Shown one piece after another: positions 58,144 through 64,000 of a DNA stretch of 64,000 nt (its first letter is position 1; each line of letters starts with the position of its first letter). The notes below the pieces were generated by a model. It ran no database searches and was not told where the DNA came from. It saw nothing but the letters and a program-made list of their open reading frames with translations. This DNA comes from Streptomyces sp. Go-475 (GTDB lineage Bacteria > Actinomycetota > Actinomycetes > Streptomycetales > Streptomycetaceae), in the NCBI RefSeq assembly GCF_003330845.1, contig NZ_CP026121.1, positions 6,553,501-6,617,500 on the forward strand, read 5' to 3'. The position numbers and the translations under genes were made by a program.

Positions 58144-59367
58144 ATGGCATACCACGTCCACTCCGAGGCCGGGCGGCTGCGCCGTGTCATCCTGCACCGG
58201 CCCGATCTCGAGCTCAAAAGGCTCACCCCCAGCAACAAGACCTCGCTCCTCTTCGACGACGTGCTGTGGGTGCGCAGGGCCCGCGCCGAGCACGACGGGT
58301 TCGCCGACGTGCTGCGCGACCGGGGCGTCACCGTCCACCTCTTCGGTGACCTGCTGGCCGAGACGCTCGAGGTCCCGGCGGCCAGGTCCCTCGTCCTGGA
58401 CCGGGTCTTCGACGAGAAGGAGTACGGCCCCCTCGCCACCGACCACCTCAGAGCCGCCTTCGAGACGCTGCCCGCCCGGGAGCTGGCCGAGGTGCTGGTC
58501 GGCGGCATGACGAAACGCGAGTTCCTGGACGTGCACCCGGAGCCGGCCTCCGTGCGCTTCCACGTCATGGAGCTGGACGACTTCCTGCTGGGACCCCTGC
58601 CCAACCACCTCTTCACCCGCGACACCTCCGCCTGGATCTACGGCGGCGTCTCCATCAACGCCATGCGCTGGCCCGCCCGGCAGCGCGAGACCGTGCACTT
58701 CGAGGCGATCTACCGGCACCACCCGCTGTTCCGGGACGAGGACTTCCACGTCTGGTCCGAGGGGCAGGCCGACTACCCGTCGACCATCGAGGGCGGGGAC
58801 GTGCTGGTCATCGGCAACGGCGCGGTGCTCATCGGCATGAGCGAGCGGACCACGCCCCAGGCCGTCGAGATGCTCGCGCACAAGCTGTTCGCGGCCGGTT
58901 CCGCCGAGACGATCGTGGCCCTGGACATGCCGAAGCGGCGCGCCTTCATGCACCTCGACACCGTGATGACGATGGTCGACGGCGACACCTTCACCCAGTA
59001 CGCGGGCCTCGGCATGCTCCGCTCGTACACCATCGAGCCGGGCGTCGGCGAGAAGGAGCTGAAGGTCACCGACCATCCGCCGGAGCACATGCACCGCGCG
59101 ATCGCCGCCGCGCTCGGCCTGAACGAGATCCGGGTGCTGACCGCCACCCAGGACGTGCACGCGGCCGAGCGCGAGCAGTGGGACGACGGCTGCAACGTCC
59201 TGGCCGTCGAACCGGGCGTCGTGGTCGCCTACGAGCGGAACGCCACCACCAACACCCACCTGCGCAAACAGGGCATCGAAGTGATAGAGATCCCGGGCAG
59301 CGAGCTGGGGCGGGGCAGGGGCGGGCCGCGCTGCATGAGCTGCCCCGTCGAACGGGAGGCGGTATAG
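58144..59367 (+). CDS. arcA: Arginine deiminase
   Basis: 407 aa from ATG 58144 (GGAGG 3 bases upstream). Guanidino-group hydrolase fold: [27 protein letters not shown] (substrate Asp), [21 protein letters not shown] (family motif), [25 protein letters not shown] (catalytic His) and [13 protein letters not shown] with the catalytic Cys. It converts arginine to citrulline and ammonia. It is followed after 85 bases by ornithine carbamoyltransferase, which splits citrulline in the catabolic direction. A carbamate kinase gene, needed to gain ATP, is not in the window. Confidence 0.95.
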   Translation: MAYHVHSEAGRLRRVILHRPDLELKRLTPSNKTSLLFDDVLWVRRARAEHDGFADVLRDRGVTVHLFGDLLAETLEVPAARSLVLDRVFDEKEYGPLATDHLRAAFETLPARELAEVLVGGMTKREFLDVHPEPASVRFHVMELDDFLLGPLPNHLFTRDTSAWIYGGVSINAMRWPARQRETVHFEAIYRHHPLFRDEDFHVWSEGQADYPSTIEGGDVLVIGNGAVLIGMSERTTPQAVEMLAHKLFAAGSAETIVALDMPKRRAFMHLDTVMTMVDGDTFTQYAGLGMLRSYTIEPGVGEKELKVTDHPPEHMHRAIAAALGLNEIRVLTATQDVHAAEREQWDDGCNVLAVEPGVVVAYERNATTNTHLRKQGIEVIEIPGSELGRGRGGPRCMSCPVEREAV

Positions 59368-59384
59368 GTCACCGACCGCGACCC

Positions 59385-59418
59385 CGTATATCCATGCTGA
59401 GTTTCGTATAGTATTCCA
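59385..59418 (+). promoter_or_regulatory. Tandem ArgR-like boxes upstream of the OTC gene
   Basis: GTATATCCATGCT (59386-59398) and GTATAGTATTCCA (59406-59418) each match the half-conserved ARG-box core GnATAWWnATnCA at 11 of 13 positions. They are 20 bases apart, close to the spacing of paired ArgR sites. They lie in the 85-base gap between arcA and the OTC gene. Confidence 0.5.
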
Positions 59419-59452
59419 GGAGTCTGTGTCCCCGTATCCCTGGAGCGCCCCC

Positions 59453-60460
59453 ATGGCGACAGTCCCGACCGCCCTCGCCGGCCGCCACTTCCTCAAGGAG
59501 CTGGACTTCACGCAGGAGGAGTTCCGCGGTCTGGTCGAGCTGGCCGCCGAGCTGAAGGCCGCCAAGAAGGCCGGGACCGAGGAGCAGTGCCTGCGCGGCC
59601 GGAACATCGCCCTGATCTTCGAGAAGACCTCCACCCGCACCCGCTGCGCCTTCGAGGTCGCGGCCGCCGACCAGGGCGCCTCGACGACGTACCTCGACCC
59701 CTCCGGCTCGCAGATCGGCCACAAGGAGTCGGTCAAGGACACCGCGCGGGTGCTGGGCCGGATGTACGACGCGATCGAGTACCGGGGCGACAGCCACCAG
59801 AAGGTCGAGGAGCTGGCGGCGTTCGCCGGGGTCCCCGTCTACAACGGCCTCACCGACGACTGGCACCCCACCCAGATGCTCGCCGACGTGCTCACCATGA
59901 CCGAGCACTGCGCCAAGCCGCTGACGGAGATCTCCTTCGCCTACCTGGGCGACGCCCGCTTCAACATGGGCAACTCCTACCTGGTCACCGGCGCCCTGCT
60001 CGGCATGGACGTCCGTCTCGTCGCCCCGAAGGCCTACTGGCCGGCGGAGGAGGTCGTCGACCGGGCGCGTGCCCTCGCCGAGAGCAGCGGCGCCCGGATC
60101 ACCCTCACCGAGACCCTGGACGAGGGCGTCCGCGGCGCCGACTTCGTCGCCACCGACGTGTGGGTCTCCATGGGCGAGCCGAAGGAGGTCTGGGACGAGC
60201 GCATCACCGCCCTCGCCCCGTACGCCGTGACCATGGACGTCCTGCGCGCCACCGGCAACCCGGACGTGAAGTTCCTGCACTGCCTGCCCGCCTTCCACGA
60301 CCTCGGCACCAAGGTCGGCCGCGAGATCCACGCCTCGCACGGCCTGGAGTACCTGGAGGTCTCCGACGAGGTCTTCGAGTCGGCCCACTCGGTGGTCTTC
60401 GACGAGGCGGAGAACCGCATGCACACCATCAAGGCGATCATGGTGGCGACCCTGGCCTGA
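59453..60460 (+). CDS. argF: Ornithine carbamoyltransferase
   Basis: 335 aa from ATG 59453 (CTGGAG upstream; a GTG at 59426 would add 9 residues). [20 protein letters not shown] has the STRTR carbamoyl-phosphate loop, [15 protein letters not shown] the HPTQ motif, [18 protein letters not shown] the ornithine region, and [10 protein letters not shown] the HCLP catalytic loop. It makes citrulline from ornithine and carbamoyl phosphate, or the reverse. Location next to arcA and an amino-acid permease favours a role in arginine catabolism (ArcB), while the ArgR-like boxes would fit either. Confidence 0.94.
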   Translation: MATVPTALAGRHFLKELDFTQEEFRGLVELAAELKAAKKAGTEEQCLRGRNIALIFEKTSTRTRCAFEVAAADQGASTTYLDPSGSQIGHKESVKDTARVLGRMYDAIEYRGDSHQKVEELAAFAGVPVYNGLTDDWHPTQMLADVLTMTEHCAKPLTEISFAYLGDARFNMGNSYLVTGALLGMDVRLVAPKAYWPAEEVVDRARALAESSGARITLTETLDEGVRGADFVATDVWVSMGEPKEVWDERITALAPYAVTMDVLRATGNPDVKFLHCLPAFHDLGTKVGREIHASHGLEYLEVSDEVFESAHSVVFDEAENRMHTIKAIMVATLA

Positions 60461-60564
60461 ACAGGCCTTATGCTGACCGGCGGCCCGGAACCACCCCTTC
60501 TCCGCGGCCGCCCGCGCGACGCACCCGTCGCATCCCCGCACCACCAGGAACGAGCACCACCCGC

Positions 60565-61995
60565 ATGCCTCGCTACAAGTCGCCCCAGCTCCTGGTGGCC
60601 GAATCCGGCGCCGACCGTGAGGGCCACGGCCTGAAGCGCACGATGGGCCTCTTCCAGCTCGTCTGCTTCGGCGTCGGCGCGATCGTCGGCACCGGCATCT
60701 TCGTCGGCCTGTCCGACTCGGTCGCCCAGGCCGGTCCGGCCGTCGTCGTCTCCTTCGTCCTGGCCGCGCTCACCTGCGTCCTCACCGCGTTCGCCTTCGC
60801 CGAGCTGGGCGGCGCGATCCCGGTCTCCGGCTCCTCGTACTCCTTCGCCTACGCCGGACTCGGCGAGGGCACGGCCTTCCTCGTCGGCTGGTGCCTGCTG
60901 CTGGAGTACGGCGTGTCGGTGTCGGCCGTGGCGGTCGGCTGGAGCCAGTACGTCGACGAACTGCTCGACAGCCTCGTCGGGCTGCGGCTCCCCGCGGCCC
61001 TGTCGGCCGGTCCGGCCGAGGGCGGGCTGGTCAACCTCCCGGCCGTGATCGTCATCGCCCTGGCCGCCGTGCTCCTGGTGCGCGGGGTGCGCGACAGCGC
61101 CCGGGCCACGGCCGCGATGGCCGTCCTCAAGCTCGCCGTGCTCGTGGCCTTCGTGGCGATCGGCCTCACCGCCTTCGAGGACGGCAACCTCACGCCGTTC
61201 TCGCCGGAGGGCCTGGCCGGCGTCGGCGCGGGCACCACCGCCGCCTTCTTCTCGTACATCGGCTTCGACGCGATCACCACGGCCGGCGAGGAGGCGAAGA
61301 ACCCCCGCCGGGACATCCCCGTCGCGATCCTCGTCTGCATCGGCCTGGTCACGCTGCTCTACTGCGCGGTCGCCCTCGCCGCCATCGGCGCCATCGGCGG
61401 CGACGCCGTCGGCGGCCGGCCCGCTGCCCTCTCCCACGTCGTCAACCAGGTCACCGGCTCGACCGTCGGCGGCGGCGTGATCGCCTTCGGCGCGGTCGTC
61501 GCCATCGCCTCGGTGGTGCTCGCCGTGATGTACGGCCAGACCCGGATCCTCATGTCGATGTCCCGTGACGGGCTCGTCCCGCGCGTCTTCGAGAAGGTCT
61601 CGCCGAGGACCTCGACGCCGGTCGCCGGCACCCTGATCGTGGCGGTCGTCTTCGCGCTCCCCGCGGCGTTCGCGCCGCTGGACGCGGTGGTCAGCCTGTG
61701 CACCATCGGCACGCTCGCCGCCATGGCCGCCGTCAACGTCGCGGTCATCGCCCTGCGCCGCCGCGAACCGGGCCTCGCCCGCACCTTCCGCGTGCCGCTC
61801 TACCCGGTCACCCCGCTGCTCGGCGTCGGCTTCTGCCTGTACCTGATGTACGAGACGGGCGCGGCGGCCTGGCTCCGGTTCGCCGTGTTCCTGGCGGCCG
61901 GCGTCGCGCTGTACCTGCTCTACGGGCGGCGGAACTCCCGGCTCGCCCGCCTCACGCCGACGGACGCCGCTGAGCCGGCACCACAGGCAGTCTGA
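60565..61995 (+). CDS. APC-family amino acid permease
   Basis: 476 aa from ATG 60565. Twelve membrane segments. FQLVCFGVGAIVGTGIFVGL is the conserved first segment (GAIIGTGIF motif), FAFAELGGAIPVSGSSYSFAYA the substrate-contacting second one, and SYIGFDAITTAGEEAKNPRR the sixth. It resembles the cationic amino acid transporter (CAT/YfnA) group. Next to arginine deiminase and OTC, arginine uptake or citrulline/ornithine exchange is a reasonable guess. Its last codons overlap the 3' end of the opposing ATP-binding protein gene (61952-61995). Confidence 0.9.
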   Translation: MPRYKSPQLLVAESGADREGHGLKRTMGLFQLVCFGVGAIVGTGIFVGLSDSVAQAGPAVVVSFVLAALTCVLTAFAFAELGGAIPVSGSSYSFAYAGLGEGTAFLVGWCLLLEYGVSVSAVAVGWSQYVDELLDSLVGLRLPAALSAGPAEGGLVNLPAVIVIALAAVLLVRGVRDSARATAAMAVLKLAVLVAFVAIGLTAFEDGNLTPFSPEGLAGVGAGTTAAFFSYIGFDAITTAGEEAKNPRRDIPVAILVCIGLVTLLYCAVALAAIGAIGGDAVGGRPAALSHVVNQVTGSTVGGGVIAFGAVVAIASVVLAVMYGQTRILMSMSRDGLVPRVFEKVSPRTSTPVAGTLIVAVVFALPAAFAPLDAVVSLCTIGTLAAMAAVNVAVIALRRREPGLARTFRVPLYPVTPLLGVGFCLYLMYETGAAAWLRFAVFLAAGVALYLLYGRRNSRLARLTPTDAAEPAPQAV

Positions 61996-62407
61996 ACCAC
62001 ACGGCCTTGCCGGACTCGGTGGGCCGGTGGCCGCAGGAGGAGCTGAGGGTGCGGATCAGCAGCAGACCGCGCCCGTGCTCCTGCCAGGGGTCGGGCGGCC
62101 CGCCGGCCGGACAGGTGAGGTCGCCGGGCGGCGCCGGGTCGGTGTCGTGCACCTCGACCTGGCAGCCCGACGGCATCAGCTCCACGACCAGCTCTATCGG
62201 CGTCTCGCCCGAGGTGTGCTCCACGGCGTTCGCCACCAGCTCCGCCGTGAGCAGCTCGGCGGTGTCGCAGTCCGCCCCGTGCTCCAACTCGGTCAGCGCC
62301 GTACGGACCAGGGCACGGGCCACCGGCACCGCCGCCGCGGTGTGCGGCAGCGCGATGCGCCAGGAGGCGGGGGCTGAGGGGAGTTCGTACAAGGCGGGTC
62401 CGTTCAT
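61952..62407 (-). CDS. HATPase_c anti-sigma-factor-like ATP-binding protein
   Basis: 151 aa. GHKL ATPase fold: LLTAELVANAVEHTSG (N box), VEVHDTDPAPPG (G1 box) and QEHGRGLLLIRTLSS (G2 box), with the RsbW/SpoIIAB-like compact size. Streptomyces have many such proteins that phosphorylate anti-anti-sigma factors or act alone; no partner gene is adjacent. The coding end overlaps the permease gene on the other strand by 44 bases. Confidence 0.88.
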   Translation of the reverse strand: MNGPALYELPSAPASWRIALPHTAAAVPVARALVRTALTELEHGADCDTAELLTAELVANAVEHTSGETPIELVVELMPSGCQVEVHDTDPAPPGDLTCPAGGPPDPWQEHGRGLLLIRTLSSSCGHRPTESGKAVWFRLPVVPAQRRPSA

Positions 62408-62726
62408 GGAGCAGGACGTCCTGCTTTCAACCTGATGAATGGTACGGCGCCACTCTTCCGAGGCGTCCGAGGGGCACCGTCGGGGGCACCTTCGCCCCTT
62501 GCCGACGGCTTACCCAGGTGAACGCGGTGCCGCGCACAGCTGCTCCCGCCGTTACGCCGATGTGGACGATCTGTGACGGATGTGACCGGCCCGGGTCGCG
62601 CCCGGATCCACACCGGAGTCCTACCCGGACGGCCTATCGCGCACTCATGACGACAGTCACGAATGAGTGATAGCTTCGTGGGGTAGAGCTCAGTGAGGCA
62701 GTGCCCGCCCGAGGAGGCCGCCCGTC
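62408..62726. other. Intergenic region with divergent promoters
   Basis: About 320 bases between the divergent ATP-binding protein and enoyl-CoA hydratase genes. Apart from the inverted repeat at 62642-62669 and a -10-like TAGCTT after it, I see no gene, RNA or repeat. Confidence 0.5.
62642..62676 (+). promoter_or_regulatory. Inverted-repeat operator at the enoyl-CoA hydratase promoter
   Basis: CACTCAT (62642-62648) and ATGAGTG (62663-62669) form a perfect 7-bp inverted repeat with 14 bases between. TAGCTT (62671-62676) follows as a -10-like element and TGACGA (62648-62653) lies 17 bases before it. A dimeric repressor (TetR, PaaX or MarR type) could bind here. The regulator is not in the window. 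Confidence 0.5.
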
Positions 62727-63554
62727 ATGAGTCCCTTCACCGGCTCCGCCGCCCCCACCCCGAGCTGGGAGCATCTGCGCGTCGAGGTCGCCGACGGCGT
62801 CGCGACCGTCACCCTGGCCCGCCCCGCCAAGCTCAACGCCCTCACCTTCGGCGCCTACGCCGACCTGCGCGACCTGCTCGCGGAGCTGTCCCGGGAGCGG
62901 TCCGTACGGGCCCTGGTACTGGCCGGCGAGGGCCGCGGCTTCTGCTCCGGCGGCGACGTCGACGAGATCATCGGCGCCACGCTCGCCATGGACACCGCCC
63001 AGCTCCTCGACTTCAACCGGATGACCGGCCAGGTGGTCCGCGCGCTCCGCGAGTGCCCGTTCCCGGTGATCGCCTCGCTGCACGGCGTGGCGGCCGGCGC
63101 CGGAGCGGTCCTCGCTCTGGCCGCCGACTTCCGCGTCGCCGACCCCACCACCCGCTTCGCCTTCCTCTTCACCCGCGTCGGCCTCTCCGGCGGCGACATG
63201 GGCGCGGCGTACCTGCTGCCCCGGGTCGTCGGCCTGGGCCACGCGACCCGCCTGCTGATGCTGGGCGACCCGGTCCGCGCCCCGGAGGCCGAGCGCATCG
63301 GCCTGATCAGCGAACTGACGGAGGAGGGCCACGCCGACGAGGCAGCACGCCAACTGGCCCACCGCCTGGCCGCGGGCCCGGCCCTGGCCTACGCCCAGAC
63401 GAAGGCCCTCCTCACGGCGGAACTGGACATGCCCCTGGCGGCATCGGTGGAACTGGACGCCTCGACGCAGGCACTGTTGATGAACAGCGCGGACTACGCC
63501 GAGTTCCACGCGGCATTCACAGAAAAGCGCCCTCCGAAGTGGAGCGGACGGTGA
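62727..63554 (+). CDS. Enoyl-CoA hydratase/isomerase family protein
   Basis: 275 aa from ATG 62727, GAGGAGG 9 bases upstream. Crotonase fold: VATVTLARPAKLNALTFGAY, LVLAGEGRGFCSGGDVDEI (first oxyanion-hole Gly), and CPFPVIASLHGVAAGAGAVL followed by FRVADPTTRFAFLFTRVGLS (active-site region; the second Glu position reads GGDMGAAYLLPRVVG). Position ahead of a salicylyl/anthraniloyl-CoA-hydroxylase-like gene, overlapped by 4 bases, suggests a step in aromatic-CoA ring cleavage rather than fatty acid oxidation. Confidence 0.88.
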   Translation: MSPFTGSAAPTPSWEHLRVEVADGVATVTLARPAKLNALTFGAYADLRDLLAELSRERSVRALVLAGEGRGFCSGGDVDEIIGATLAMDTAQLLDFNRMTGQVVRALRECPFPVIASLHGVAAGAGAVLALAADFRVADPTTRFAFLFTRVGLSGGDMGAAYLLPRVVGLGHATRLLMLGDPVRAPEAERIGLISELTEEGHADEAARQLAHRLAAGPALAYAQTKALLTAELDMPLAASVELDASTQALLMNSADYAEFHAAFTEKRPPKWSGR

Positions 63555-64000
63555 GTGCTCGTCCTTCAGGGGCGCGGGGAACTGCGCGACAAGCCACAAC
63601 GCACCCGCAGTCGCCCACCGACAACAGCCACCCCCTACGCGTCGCAATCATCGGCGGAGGCCCCGGCGGCCTCTACGCCGCCGCCCTCCTCAAACGCCTC
63701 GACCCCACCCGCGACATCACCGTCTGGGAACGCAACGCCCCCGACGACACCTTCGGCTTCGGCGTGGTCCTCTCCGACGAGACCCTCGGCGGCATCGAAC
63801 ACGCCGACCCCACGGTCTACGAGGCCCTCCGCAGGGACTTCGTCCGCTGGGACGACATCGACATCGCCCACCGCGGCGTACGCCACACCTCCGGCGGCCA
63901 CGGATTCGCCGCGCTGGGCCGCCACCGCCTGCTGGAGATCCTCCACACCCGCTGCCGGGAACTCGGCGTGGACCTCCGCTTCCGCACCGAGGCCCCCGAC
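63551..64000 (+). CDS. FAD-dependent monooxygenase, salicylyl-CoA 5-hydroxylase-like, partial
   Basis: GTG 63551 with GTGGAG upstream and GTGA overlap with the hydratase stop; the frame is open to the right edge (150 codons). After a 35-residue non-conserved start comes RVAIIGGGPGGLYAAALLKR, the FAD Rossmann motif, then ITVWERNAPDDTFGFGVVLS and GHGFAALGRHRLLEILHTRC. The start and the FGFGVVLSDETLGG motif are characteristic of the flavin part of the large bifunctional salicylyl-CoA or 2-aminobenzoyl-CoA monooxygenases. Part of the N-terminus is read from a dispersed repeat, but no later start exists before the Rossmann fold, so 63551 is likely the true start. Confidence 0.83.
   Translation, partial: MSARPSGARGTARQATTHPQSPTDNSHPLRVAIIGGGPGGLYAAALLKRLDPTRDITVWERNAPDDTFGFGVVLSDETLGGIEHADPTVYEALRRDFVRWDDIDIAHRGVRHTSGGHGFAALGRHRLLEILHTRCRELGVDLRFRTEAPD
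63568..63600 (+). repeat. Dispersed Streptomyces repeat, copy 2
   Basis: This 33-base segment matches 16873-16905 at 30 positions (three transitions). It starts AGGGGCGCGGGGAACTGCGC and ends GACAAGCCACAAC. Like copy 1 it lies right after a GTGA gene overlap, but it is translated in a different frame. The left hairpin arm of copy 1 is not conserved here. Confidence 0.75.

Noticed and set aside
1..64000. CRISPR arrays, tRNA or rRNA genes, IS elements
   Set aside because: I found no regularly spaced repeats, no tRNA-like cloverleaf ends in the intergenic gaps and no transposase motifs. A dedicated tRNA scan was not possible, so a missed gene cannot be fully excluded.

Overview
The window is high-GC DNA with the codon bias, GTG starts, 4-base gene overlaps and gene families of a Streptomyces chromosome (SepF paralogue, DUF574 methyltransferase, SAV_2336-type NTPase, tripeptidyl-aminopeptidase-like protease, leaderless promoters). 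It reads as chromosomal arm or accessory sequence rather than a conserved core. I see no tRNA, rRNA, CRISPR array, transposase or integrase.

Layout. 1-7.4 kb: end of an alpha/beta hydrolase, a frameshifted FAD monooxygenase, a D-serine dehydratase-like PLP/zinc enzyme, a small TetR regulon (MFS exporter; acetyltransferase plus TetR) with two near-identical operator/promoters, a decayed class-3 lipase and a phage-type amidase. 7.4-20.3 kb: a secreted tripeptidyl aminopeptidase divergent from a tight ten-gene operon (ATP-grasp ligase, DUF364 protein, cysteine-synthase-like enzyme, dipeptide-epimerase-like enzyme, MFS exporter, methyltransferase, complete peptide/nickel-type ABC importer). A Fur-family (Zur-like) operator lies between them. 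The simplest reading is a metal-repressed, NRPS-independent metallophore or small modified peptide that is made, exported and re-imported. 20.4-31.2 kb: acyltransferase, an orphan double-glycine-leader peptide, two CNNM/CorC-type membrane proteins, a MarR regulon (MarR, D-lactate-dehydrogenase-like FAD/FeS protein, YceI) with three operators, and a frameshifted glycosyltransferase-87-like membrane protein. 31.3-39.7 kb: a fused assimilatory nitrate reductase/flavoprotein with GlnR-like sites, a SepF paralogue, an ATPase, a MazG-like hydrolase, small hypotheticals and an F420-type luciferase-like oxidoreductase.

39.7-58 kb: a DUF574 methyltransferase, the Hen1/Pnkp RNA-repair pair, and then a conflict or peptide-modifying system: EAD-VMAP-C protein, MoxR AAA+ ATPase, and a 1528-aa protein joining a vWA-like (SAV_2336) domain to an NB-ARC NTPase and TPRs. 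After an opposing antiporter gene come an alpha/beta hydrolase, a caspase-like protease carrying the same type of effector-associated domain, a 75-aa leader-like peptide and an HExxH peptide-hydroxylase-like enzyme. The two matching EADs suggest that the VMAP/MoxR/STAND part controls the protease.

58-64 kb: arginine deiminase, ornithine carbamoyltransferase (tandem ArgR-like boxes) and an APC permease; an anti-sigma-type ATP-binding protein; and the start of an aromatic-CoA catabolic operon (enoyl-CoA hydratase, FAD monooxygenase running off the edge).

The two most interesting loci are the Fur-box biosynthetic operon (about 8.9-20.3 kb) and the EAD/VMAP/caspase/peptide system (about 44.8-58.0 kb).
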